Source: Castellaniella sp040276085
Lineage (GTDB): Bacteria; Pseudomonadota; Gammaproteobacteria; Burkholderiales; Burkholderiaceae_B
Assembly (NCBI RefSeq): GCF_040276085.1
Contig: NZ_JBELOK010000004.1
Coordinates: forward strand, 124,001 to 188,000
Length of the DNA: 64,000 nucleotides
Reading direction: 5' to 3'
The notes under the pieces were generated by a model, which was given only the letters and a program-made list of their open reading frames with translations, ran no database searches and was not told the origin of the DNA. Position numbers and translations under genes: made by a program. Shown piece by piece: positions 8,392-15,846 of the stretch; within the stretch, counting starts at the first letter, position 1; every line of letters starts with the position of its first letter.

Positions 8392-9090
8392 ATGCTGTTC
8401 CGTCAATTTTTCGACGTCACGTCCGGCACATATACCTATCTTCTGGCCAGCGCCGCCGGGCGTGAAGCTGTCCTCATCGACCCCGTCAAAGAACAAACCG
8501 AGCAATACATCCTTGCCATCCAGCAGCTCAATTTGCGCCTGGTGAAGGCCATCGATACCCATACCCATGCCGATCACATCACAGGCCTTGGCGATCTGCG
8601 CGAACTCACGGGATGCGTCACGTTGATGGGCGAATTTACAAAAGCCGAATGTGTTTCCGCGCACGTCAAAGACGGTGATCTGCTGGACATTGATGGCGTC
8701 AAGCTTAAGGCGCTGTACACCCCGGGCCATACCAACGAATCCTTCAGCTTTGTTCTTGACCCCGACACCCCCCGTGCCGTGTTTACGGGCGATGTCCTGC
8801 TGATTCGCGGCAGCGGCCGCACTGATTTCCAGAACGGCGACCCTGGCGCCTCGTGGGATTCGATCACCCAAAAGCTGTTTGCCCTGCCCGACCACACCAC
8901 CGTGTACCCTGCCCACGATTACAAAGGCTGGACCGCCTCGTCGATTGGCGAAGAAAAGCGCTACAACCCACGCGTGGCCAACAAAACACGTGATGAATAC
9001 ATCAAAATCATGAACAGCCTCAACCTGCCTAACCCAAAAATGATGGACATTGCCGTACCCGCCAACCTGGTCTGCGGGCGACCTGCTTAG
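8392..9090 (+). CDS. ETHE1/Blh-like persulfide dioxygenase (MBL fold)
   Basis: A 232-residue metallo-beta-lactamase fold protein of the ETHE1 group, which oxidises glutathione persulfide to sulfite and glutathione. The iron-site motif THTHADH (residues about 57-63), the later histidine in TPGHTNESFSF, and the LIRGSGRTDFQNGDPGASW and YPAHDYKGW segments are all family markers. The start is preceded by TAGGAG. A TauE/SafE sulfite-exporter-type gene follows 8 bp later, which fits removal of the sulfite product. Confidence 0.9.
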   Translation: MLFRQFFDVTSGTYTYLLASAAGREAVLIDPVKEQTEQYILAIQQLNLRLVKAIDTHTHADHITGLGDLRELTGCVTLMGEFTKAECVSAHVKDGDLLDIDGVKLKALYTPGHTNESFSFVLDPDTPRAVFTGDVLLIRGSGRTDFQNGDPGASWDSITQKLFALPDHTTVYPAHDYKGWTASSIGEEKRYNPRVANKTRDEYIKIMNSLNLPNPKMMDIAVPANLVCGRPA

Positions 9091-9097
9091 GTTCACC

Positions 9098-9874
9098 ATG
9101 GAATGGCTCACCCTGGCCTTGTCCATCGCCTGCGGAGGGCTGGTGGGATTTTCGCTGGCACTCACTGGCGGAGGAGGCTCTACCCTGGCCGTCCCCCTTC
9201 TGCTGTATGTGGTGGGAATGGGGGATGTGCATCTGGCCATTGGCACGAGCGCACTGGCGGTGTCGCTTAACGCCTACGCCAACTTGATCCCGTACGCCCG
9301 AGCCGGCCACGTGCGCTGGAAACCCGCCATTATTTTTTCGGCGCTGGGCATTGTAGGGGCTTCAGTAGGGGCCGAGATCGGTCAGATGGTCAATGGCCAG
9401 CAACTGGTGGGCTTGTTTGCCGTACTGGTGCTGATTGTAGCAATGATGATGTTTAAGCCACGTGTCCAAGGGGCCGCTGGAGACACCGAGCCACCAGGGC
9501 GCTGGATGGCCCTGCGGTTATCGGGCACAGGCTTGGGCACCGGCGCTGTGGCAGGCTTCTTTGGCGTGGGCGGCGGCTTTCTGGTCGTGCCCGGCCTCAT
9601 TTTTTCGGCACGCATGCCCATGATCGATGCCATCGGTACTTCCTTATTTGGTGTGGGCAGCTTTGGCCTGACCACCGGGCTTCACTACGCTTGGTCAGGC
9701 CTGATCGACTGGTCGGTGGCGGGTCTGTTTATTGCCGGCGGCATTGCCGGCGGCTGGGCCGGCGCCAGCGTGGCTGGCCGGCTGGCCAGCCGGCGTGGCG
9801 TACTGCACCAGATTTTTGCCGGTTTGCTTTTTACCGTGGGCATATACATGCTTGTACGCACTTACCTGCTGTAA
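9098..9874 (+). CDS. TauE/SafE family sulfite/organosulfonate-type exporter
   Basis: A 258-residue inner-membrane protein with two related halves, each carrying the TauE/SafE glycine-rich signature (LALTGGGGSTLAVPLL near residue 20 and FFGVGGGFLVVPGL near residue 155). The start at 9098 was chosen because it follows the previous stop by 8 bp and begins with the first helix. A longer frame from 9050 overlaps the dioxygenase gene. In blh-tauE operons this protein is thought to export sulfite formed from persulfide oxidation; that role is inferred from context. Confidence 0.85.
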   Translation: MEWLTLALSIACGGLVGFSLALTGGGGSTLAVPLLLYVVGMGDVHLAIGTSALAVSLNAYANLIPYARAGHVRWKPAIIFSALGIVGASVGAEIGQMVNGQQLVGLFAVLVLIVAMMMFKPRVQGAAGDTEPPGRWMALRLSGTGLGTGAVAGFFGVGGGFLVVPGLIFSARMPMIDAIGTSLFGVGSFGLTTGLHYAWSGLIDWSVAGLFIAGGIAGGWAGASVAGRLASRRGVLHQIFAGLLFTVGIYMLVRTYLL

Positions 9875-9969
9875 GCCGGCACACACAAACACCAGACACC
9901 CAGGCCATGGTGTCTGGCGTATCGGCTCGCATACAGCCTGGGACTAGCGGTGTAAAATGCTGCCCCATC

Positions 9970-11049
9970 ATGAGCCATACCCACACTTCCTTTCTGCGCG
10001 CCCCACACCCCGCCTGGGGCGTTGTTGTTTTTATCCTGATCGCCGTGATCGGCTTATATTTTGTGAAGTGGTCGCCCTACTACGACCGCAGCTTTGTCGC
10101 AGCCGAAACCCATTCGATCGGCGCCTCCATCCTGGCAGGTGCTGATGGCGCTGTGCCCGCGGCCTCTTGGCAAGCGGCCCTGGACTACGCCATCCGCTAC
10201 GGCAAAGCCATCTGGCAAGCCATGTTGCTGGGCTTGTTGTTGGGGTCAGCCCTGCAAGCCCTGTTGCCCTCGCAGTGGATACGCCGCTGCCTGGGTGGCC
10301 TGGGCATGGGCAGTGTTGTGGCCGGTGGCCTGCTGGCCATCCCCAGCATGATGTGCACCTGCTGCTCGGCCCCTGTGGTGGCTGGGATGCGCCGTTGCCA
10401 GGCAGGCCCTGGCAGCACGGTTGCCTGGTGGTTGGGCAACACCATGCTGAACCCCGCTACCCTGGTATTCATGGGTTTTGTGCTGGGCTGGCATTGGGCC
10501 GGCTTACGCCTGGTACTGGGGCTGGCCATGGTACTGGGCCTTGGATGGCTGCTTAACCGCATCAACCAAGGGGCGGATCGGCCACAGATGGAAGACGCCC
10601 TGGCTGTTGCGCCAGACGAGCCCGAACCATCGATGCGCGCCGGAGCCATTCTGCAACGCTGGGTACGGTTGTTTACCGGCATGGCACTGCGTCTGCTGCC
10701 CGAGTACCTGATTCTGGTGCTGCTGCTGGGCGCCGCCCGCGCCTGGCTGTTTCCGGTGATCGACATCAGCGTGGACAACAGCCTCTTGTGGATCGTGGGC
10801 GCGGCCGTTGTCGGCATGCTGTTTGTGATCCCCACCGCAGGCGAAGTACCCATGGTGCAAGCCATGCTGTCCCTGGGCGTGGCCGCCGGCCCCGCCGCAG
10901 CCCTGCTGATGACTCTACCGCCCGTCAGCCTGCCCTCGCTGGCGATGGTGGCCAAGGCGTTCAAACCCAAAGAGCTGGCTGCATTGATGGCCAGCGTAGT
11001 GGGCTTTGGCGTGCTGGCTGCAGGGATTGCAATTGGACTGGGGTTCTGA
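9970..11049 (+). CDS. PF03773-type predicted permease
   Basis: A 359-residue polytopic membrane protein of the ArsP_1/YraQ permease group. It has the diagnostic cysteine motif SMMCTCCSAPVVAGMRR (around residue 125) followed by WWLGNTMLNPATLVFMGF, and a second half with VIPTAGEVPMVQAML. I took the ATG at 9970, after the TauE-like gene, because the in-frame upstream part from 9691 is only a shadow of that gene. Members move organoarsenicals, thiols or unknown solutes. Next to a persulfide dioxygenase and sulfite exporter, a sulfur species is a reasonable guess. Confidence 0.75.
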   Translation: MSHTHTSFLRAPHPAWGVVVFILIAVIGLYFVKWSPYYDRSFVAAETHSIGASILAGADGAVPAASWQAALDYAIRYGKAIWQAMLLGLLLGSALQALLPSQWIRRCLGGLGMGSVVAGGLLAIPSMMCTCCSAPVVAGMRRCQAGPGSTVAWWLGNTMLNPATLVFMGFVLGWHWAGLRLVLGLAMVLGLGWLLNRINQGADRPQMEDALAVAPDEPEPSMRAGAILQRWVRLFTGMALRLLPEYLILVLLLGAARAWLFPVIDISVDNSLLWIVGAAVVGMLFVIPTAGEVPMVQAMLSLGVAAGPAAALLMTLPPVSLPSLAMVAKAFKPKELAALMASVVGFGVLAAGIAIGLGF

Positions 11050-11173
11050 GGAGGCAGCAAGAGCTGCCAAGCCAGACGGGCAGCGACGCGCGCCCCCCGA
11101 CTATCCTGATCATATCGCGGGTTGAATTCGGCCAGATCAGCCAGGCGCAGTTTGCCGCTGGCCAGGGTAGCAA

Positions 11174-12145
11174 TCAGCAGCGATCCGGTACGCGATCCAG
11201 ATCCAGAATGGGGCCGCTAGGCACGATGCCATTAGGGTTGATGGTGGGATGGCTACGGTAGTAGTGCTGCTTGATGTGATCGAAATCAACCGTCCCGGCC
11301 ACACCTGCCCACTGGTAGAGCATCCGGGTGTAGCGCCATAGATTTTCGTAATCAGACAGGCGCTTCAGGTTGCACTTGAAGTGGCCGTGGTACACCGAGT
11401 CAAAGCGAATCAGCGTGGTAAACAGGCGCCAGTCAGCCTCGGTGACGCGATCACCCACCAGATAGCGCTGCTGCCCCAACCTGGTTTCAAGCTCATCCAG
11501 GCAAGCAAACAGCTTTTGGACTTCCTGCTCGTACACCTTCTGGTCTGTCGCAAAACCCACCTTGTAGACGCCATTGTTGACGGCATCATAGATGTGCGCA
11601 TTGATAGCATCGATTTGCGGCAGCAACTCTGCCGGGGCGTAATCGCCTTCGGTGGCACAGACACCATCAAACGCAGAATTGAACATGCGAATAATTTCAG
11701 AGGATTCGTTATTGACGATGGTGTTGCGCTGCAAATCCCACAACACCGGGACAGTCACCCTCCCACTGTAACCCTCCTGGGCGCGCTGATAAACCTCATA
11801 TAAGTAGTGTGCTTGCCCCACGGGATCAGCCACGACACCCGGAGCGGGCTCAAACGTCCAGCCGTGGTCTCCCATGTACGGATTGACAACCGACACGCCA
11901 ATCATTTTCTGCAAGCCTTTAAGCGCACGAAAAATCAAAGTGCGATGCGCCCAGGGGCACGCCAGCGACACATATAAATGATAACGGCCGGGTTCAGCCC
12001 TGAAGCCACCCGTGCCAGTCGGGCCAGCGCTGCCATCAGGCGTCACCCAGTTGCGAAACTGTGCATCACTGCGTACGAAACGCCCGCCTGTACTGGCGGT
12101 GTCGTACCACTGGTCATGCCATTTTCCGTCTACGAGAAGTCCCAT
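11174..12145 (-). CDS. Xi-class glutathione S-transferase (glutathionyl-hydroquinone reductase, YqjG/ECM4 type)
   Basis: A 323-residue cytoplasmic enzyme that reduces glutathionyl-hydroquinones. The catalytic cysteine lies in SLACPWAHRTLIFRALKGL (around residue 64), and VPVLWDLQRNTIVNNESSEIIRMFN supplies the glutathione-binding ESS motif. The GWTFEP and PHP-like C-terminal pattern (HYYRSHPTINPNGIVP) is typical of the class. Length matches E. coli YqjG (328). It is convergent with the upstream permease across a 124-bp gap in which I see no clear terminator. Confidence 0.93.
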   Translation of the reverse strand: MGLLVDGKWHDQWYDTASTGGRFVRSDAQFRNWVTPDGSAGPTGTGGFRAEPGRYHLYVSLACPWAHRTLIFRALKGLQKMIGVSVVNPYMGDHGWTFEPAPGVVADPVGQAHYLYEVYQRAQEGYSGRVTVPVLWDLQRNTIVNNESSEIIRMFNSAFDGVCATEGDYAPAELLPQIDAINAHIYDAVNNGVYKVGFATDQKVYEQEVQKLFACLDELETRLGQQRYLVGDRVTEADWRLFTTLIRFDSVYHGHFKCNLKRLSDYENLWRYTRMLYQWAGVAGTVDFDHIKQHYYRSHPTINPNGIVPSGPILDLDRVPDRC

Positions 12146-12162
12146 GTCAGCCCCTTATGAGT

Positions 12163-12183
12163 GAGGCGCCGCGAGGGCGCCTC
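12163..12183 (+). terminator. GC-rich stem-loop with T-run on the + strand
   Basis: Stem GAGGCGCC / GGCGCCTC (12163-12170, 12176-12183) followed by TTTTG on the + strand. No + strand gene ends here, and the minus-strand side lacks a T-run. It may insulate the GST promoter, or may be only a hairpin in the 5' leader of the GST transcript. Confidence 0.4.
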
Positions 12184-12283
12184 TTTTGATGCATCTGATG
12201 CCTGGAAGTCGCTGCTGTGCTGACCGCCAATGGCGGCTTTGATTCATCCAGCACAGGGCTGCTTCCGGTGTTCGCCTGCCGCC

Positions 12284-12742
12284 TTACGCAGGATAGTTAT
12301 CCGGGAAGAGTTGGTTCAGGCGTTGGCCACTTTGACCAACCATAATGTTACCGGTACGAATCGCTTCGGAGAGTTCTGCCTGAACTTGCGTGCGGCTCTT
12401 GCTGGCAACATGTTGTGCAGGATAGTTTTCCGGGAACAGCTGGTTCAAGCGTTCGCCACTTTGACCAACCATAATATTGCCGGTGCGGATGGCTTCTGCA
12501 AGTTCAGCTTCAACTTGTGCGCGGGTCTTTTCAGCAACATGTTGTGCGGGGTAATTATCGGGGTAAAGTTCATTCAGCTTGTATGCGCCTTCACCCACTG
12601 CATAGTTACCGGTGCTGATGGCCTGTGCCAGTTCGGCCTTGACCTGGTCGCGGGTGACGGGAGCGTTGTCGGCAGCCATGGCTTGGCCGGCAAACACGGT
12701 CGAGAAGGCAAGGGCAATTGCAGAAATTTGAGTGCGTGTCAT
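12284..12742 (-). CDS. Secreted DUF4148 protein with three tandem repeats
   Basis: A 152-residue protein with a signal peptide (cleavage after AMAA, about residue 24), followed by three copies of a roughly 43-residue unit. Each unit runs from R-x-QV-x-AEL-x-AI-x-TGN to LN-x-LxP-x-NYPA. The second and third copies share TGNIMVGQSG. DUF4148 proteins are common, small periplasmic proteins of unknown function in Burkholderiales; most have one unit. Its gene is divergent from a LysR regulator, with a perfect palindrome in the shared gap. Confidence 0.85.
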   Translation of the reverse strand: MTRTQISAIALAFSTVFAGQAMAADNAPVTRDQVKAELAQAISTGNYAVGEGAYKLNELYPDNYPAQHVAEKTRAQVEAELAEAIRTGNIMVGQSGERLNQLFPENYPAQHVASKSRTQVQAELSEAIRTGNIMVGQSGQRLNQLFPDNYPA

Positions 12743-12874
12743 GATAAGTTCCTCTACATCAATAAGTTATGTGTATCAAACGAAATACCTTTGAATGGCT
12801 TCGGCAAGTGATTTATTGCGTTAGCTCGTCGATGTGGTAACTTTAAAACTTCCTGATAAATGAATAAATACAAA

Positions 12875-12899
12875 AATTCAGAATTAACTATTCTGAATT
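12875..12899. promoter_or_regulatory. Palindromic operator between the DUF4148 gene and a LysR gene
   Basis: Perfect inverted repeat with 10-bp arms (12875-12884 and 12890-12899) and a 5-bp centre TAACT. It ends 38 bp before the LysR start. LysR regulators usually bind such dyads in the divergent gap, so self-control and control of the DUF4148 gene are plausible. Confidence 0.65.
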
Positions 12900-12936
12900 A
12901 AGCAATAATAAGGTTGCCCATATAAGGGAGAACACT

Positions 12937-13869
12937 ATGGACCATTTGATTTCCATGCGGGTTTTTGAAAAGGTGGCCGACGAGGGTGGCTTTGCAGCAG
13001 CAGCCCGCGCGATGGACATCTCGCCGCCAGCGGTAACGCGTATGGTGGCCGAGCTTGAAACGCACCTTGGCACGCGTCTTTTCCAGCGCACCACCAGGCA
13101 GGTATCCCTGACAGAAGCCGGCCAGGCGTATCTGGCCCGCGTACGGCATATTTTGCAAGATATCGACGAGGCCGACGCTCTTGCCAGCGAGCACACCAAC
13201 AAGCTGCCAGGCCGATTGCGCGTACACGCACAACCTGTACTGGCCAGCTATGTGATTGCCCCTCTGCTGTCGGCATTTCACCAGCGTTACCCTGATATCG
13301 TGGTTGATGTGGAAGTAGAGACGCACAGAGCCCCGTCCATCGAAGACTACGACATCACCTTGCTGGGAACCGATGTCAATTTTGATGCGGATATCGTCGC
13401 TCGAAAAATCATTGCGTCCGATGTCATCCTGGTCGCCTCACCGACCTATGTGGCGCGCAAGGGGATGCCGGCAACCCCCAAGGACCTGGTAAACCACGAT
13501 TGCCTGCGTCTCAAGCGTATCGACGGGCCACTGCGTGCCTGGCGCATGTGGCAGGAATCAAGCCCTGATCAAGTCATCGAGCCCAATATCGATCCGGTGC
13601 TTATCGCAAACCACACCGATACATTGCTTCGCGCCGCAGTCGACGGGGCAGGCATCACGTCGATCGCACTGGATATCGCAGCCCCCTACCTAACCAACGG
13701 CACCCTGGTCCGGGTCTTGAATCCGTGGGTGACCGGCCGGCTGGCCATGTATGCCGCCCTACCCAGTCGCAAGTTCATCCCACAACGTTCGCGGGTGTTC
13801 CTGGAATATCTGGTAGAACACACCCGCGAGCAAAACGGAAAAGCCCTGAGCGTGTGTGCGGCGTGCTAA
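12937..13869 (+). CDS. LysR-family transcriptional regulator
   Basis: A 310-residue regulator with an N-terminal winged helix (residues 1-60: MRVFEKVADEGGFAAAARAM, then SPPAVTRMVAELE) and a periplasmic-binding-like effector domain, the PBP2 CrgA/DmlR type that is common in Burkholderiales. The start has AAGGGAG about 9 bp upstream. It is divergent from the DUF4148 gene and followed 9 bp later by a Crp/Fnr gene on the same strand. The inducer is not predictable. Confidence 0.92.
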   Translation: MDHLISMRVFEKVADEGGFAAAARAMDISPPAVTRMVAELETHLGTRLFQRTTRQVSLTEAGQAYLARVRHILQDIDEADALASEHTNKLPGRLRVHAQPVLASYVIAPLLSAFHQRYPDIVVDVEVETHRAPSIEDYDITLLGTDVNFDADIVARKIIASDVILVASPTYVARKGMPATPKDLVNHDCLRLKRIDGPLRAWRMWQESSPDQVIEPNIDPVLIANHTDTLLRAAVDGAGITSIALDIAAPYLTNGTLVRVLNPWVTGRLAMYAALPSRKFIPQRSRVFLEYLVEHTREQNGKALSVCAAC

Positions 13870-13878
13870 TGTTCTGCC

Positions 13879-14583
13879 ATGACCCACGATTACACCAGCC
13901 CTCACGCGTCTGTCAGCGATATCGTTTCCCACATCCCTTATTTTCGTGATGTGCCGGCGGCCGTGCAGCAGAGTGTGGCGCAGCACGCACATGTCGTACA
14001 TGCAAAACGCGATGCCGTGATCGTGCGTCGTGGCGAGCCGTGCAATGGTGTACATATTGTGGTGCTAGGCCGCGTCAAACTGTGCTGCGAGTCTGCGTCG
14101 GGGCTCGAACGCGTCATGCGTATTGTTGGTGCCGACGACAGCTTTGGCGAAGCGCTGGCGACGCTGGGACGCCCCTACGTGGTGTCGGCAGAAGCTTTAT
14201 GCGATACCGACTTGCTCTATGTGCCGGCACACGTCCTGATGACACAAATGGCGGCCAGCGCAGCACTGGCCGAGCAACTGGTGCGCAGCCTGGCGCAGCA
14301 CTACTACATGCTGATGGGTGACGTCAGCGCCTATACCGTGCATACCGGGCACCAACGCCTCATCGGCTACTTGCTGCGCGAAGCCCAAGCGCACCAGGGC
14401 ACTTCGTTTCGATTATCTGTCCCAAAGGGGGTTGTGGCGTCCAGGCTCAACCTCACACCCCAGCATTTTTCGCGTATCTTGCACGACCTCATCGAACGCG
14501 AACTGATTTCGGTGCAGGGGCGCGATTTTACGGTTCTCGACGAACCAGGCCTGCGCGCGTACCAGAACCTGTCGGCGTCCTGA
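13879..14583 (+). CDS. Crp/Fnr-family regulator, possibly the NO/oxygen-type regulator of the adjacent oxidoreductase
   Basis: A 234-residue protein with a cNMP-type sensor barrel (residues 20-140), a dimer helix and a winged helix-turn-helix (SRLNLTPQHFSRILHDLIER, about 190-210). The N-terminus lacks the FNR cysteine cluster, so it is more like DNR/NnrR or other cofactor-using members. The recognition helix has Q-H-F-S-R where FNR has E-T-x-S-R, so the half-site may differ from TTGA. It faces the sNOR-like operon, overlapping its last gene by 56 bp tail to tail. Linkage to that operon is inferred from position only. Confidence 0.85.
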   Translation: MTHDYTSPHASVSDIVSHIPYFRDVPAAVQQSVAQHAHVVHAKRDAVIVRRGEPCNGVHIVVLGRVKLCCESASGLERVMRIVGADDSFGEALATLGRPYVVSAEALCDTDLLYVPAHVLMTQMAASAALAEQLVRSLAQHYYMLMGDVSAYTVHTGHQRLIGYLLREAQAHQGTSFRLSVPKGVVASRLNLTPQHFSRILHDLIERELISVQGRDFTVLDEPGLRAYQNLSAS

Positions 14584-15196
14584 GCGGGCCGGCAATCAGG
14601 CGCAAGACAAGCAAAACCAATATCAGGCTTGCACCCGCCAACAGCCCCTGGCCGGTGATTTGTTGTGCATCCAGAAGATAGCTGGTGCATAGGCGCACAG
14701 GCGCGGCCAGATACAACCAGCCGGTACGAAATAGGGTGGCAATCCACTCCACCAGAAACACCCCCCGCACGATGAACCCTGCCTGTGGCCAGCTGAGCGC
14801 ACACGGCAGGCCCAGCAGCAAGGGCACACCAAGAAATTTGGCCAGGATACCCAATGGCTGGTTAATGGCGGCATCAAGCGCAACAGGCAACATCCAGACA
14901 GTCATCATCAGGCTGGCCAGCAGCAGGCCGCTGATGCCTTGGAAGTTCCAGGGTGCCAGGCAGCGGCTGACCTTGCCCGGAAGCGCCTGGCCCAGTTGCC
15001 AGCCCACCCAGGCCAGCAAAGGCAGTTGCACCAGCATATGCAAGGCCATGTCGGCCTCAAGCCAGCGACGGCAGGCCGGCACCCCAAGGCCGATCCAGAC
15101 CACAAGGCCAAGCAGCAGGCGCCCCGCTTTCTTGTGCCCTGCCATCATGAGCACGCAAGAAGCAACGCACGGGTATCTGTCATGCAGCAGCGGCAT
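14528..15196 (-). CDS. Small polytopic membrane protein, fourth gene of the norSY-senC-like operon
   Basis: A 222-residue protein with about five or six hydrophobic helices and no family I can name from sequence. The start at 15196 is 14 bp after the SCO stop and has AGGAGAGG at proper spacing; a longer frame to 15268 would overlap the SCO gene. Its place after subunits II and I and SCO matches orf1 of the norSY-senC-orf1 clusters of nitrifiers. It may aid assembly of the oxidoreductase. The last 18 codons overlap the convergent Crp/Fnr gene. Confidence 0.7.
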   Translation of the reverse strand: MPLLHDRYPCVASCVLMMAGHKKAGRLLLGLVVWIGLGVPACRRWLEADMALHMLVQLPLLAWVGWQLGQALPGKVSRCLAPWNFQGISGLLLASLMMTVWMLPVALDAAINQPLGILAKFLGVPLLLGLPCALSWPQAGFIVRGVFLVEWIATLFRTGWLYLAAPVRLCTSYLLDAQQITGQGLLAGASLILVLLVLRLIAGPLRTPTGSGTRAGLVRREP

Positions 15197-15209
15197 ATCC
15201 CGGCCTCTC

Positions 15210-15836
15210 CTAAGACTGCACAGGCGGCACATGAGCCTGAACATAGCGGGCGACCGCTTGGGGGTCATCCCAGTTCAGGATGGCAACCAGCTGCCCCTGA
15301 GGGTTGACCAGGTTGAAGGCCGCATTGTGCTCGTAACCACCAAGGCCGTTGGGGATTGCCTGGACGCCAAAGGTTTGCAACAAGGTTTGCAAATCGGTGG
15401 CGTTGGACGGCCGTGCAGCAAACCAGCCATCCAGAGCGCCACCATAGCGCTGCTGGTAGTGCCTCAGGGCCTCCGGGGAGTCGCGTTGTGGGTCGAAGCT
15501 GATACTAAGCAGACGCACCTGGCGGGACTCGATACGACGTTGCAGCAACGTGTGCAGCAGGGCAAAGCCACTCCCCTGCACCGAACATACTGTTGTGCAG
15601 CGTGTGTACATGAACCCCACCACCAGCCACGCACCACGAAAATCTGTCAGACCGAGCGTCTCGTGGTTGGCAGCCTGCAAGCGGACACCAGGTACCGGGC
15701 GCGGGGCCTGACCCACGCTCAGGCGGAGCGCACTCTCGGTGGTATAGGTTTGAAACCCATGGGTGGTGGTGGCCAGCAGACCCACCCCCAATGCGATGAT
15801 CGCTACACTGGCCCCACAGGTTCTCAGGACAGACAT
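15210..15836 (-). CDS. SCO/SenC copper chaperone
   Basis: A 208-residue membrane-anchored thioredoxin-fold protein that delivers copper to the CuA site of heme-copper enzymes. It has one N-terminal helix, the copper motif C80-x3-C84 (in YTRCTTVC), the FDPQRDSPEAL loop and H170 in GYEHNAAF, the third ligand. It lies 10 bp after subunit I and directly before the small membrane protein, so it is part of the same operon. A CuA-bearing subunit II in the same cluster gives it an obvious client. Confidence 0.93.
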   Translation of the reverse strand: MSVLRTCGASVAIIALGVGLLATTTHGFQTYTTESALRLSVGQAPRPVPGVRLQAANHETLGLTDFRGAWLVVGFMYTRCTTVCSVQGSGFALLHTLLQRRIESRQVRLLSISFDPQRDSPEALRHYQQRYGGALDGWFAARPSNATDLQTLLQTFGVQAIPNGLGGYEHNAAFNLVNPQGQLVAILNWDDPQAVARYVQAHVPPVQS

Positions 15837-15846
15837 GACGCCCCCA

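Noticed and set aside
9691..9969. N-terminal extension of the PF03773 permease
   Set aside because: The in-frame codons run through the TauE/SafE gene and look like out-of-frame translation; the hydrophobic start with normal spacing is at 9970.
12284..12742. CRISPR-like array from the repeated 129-bp units
   Set aside because: The repeats are contiguous coding units in frame with a signal peptide, with no spacers.
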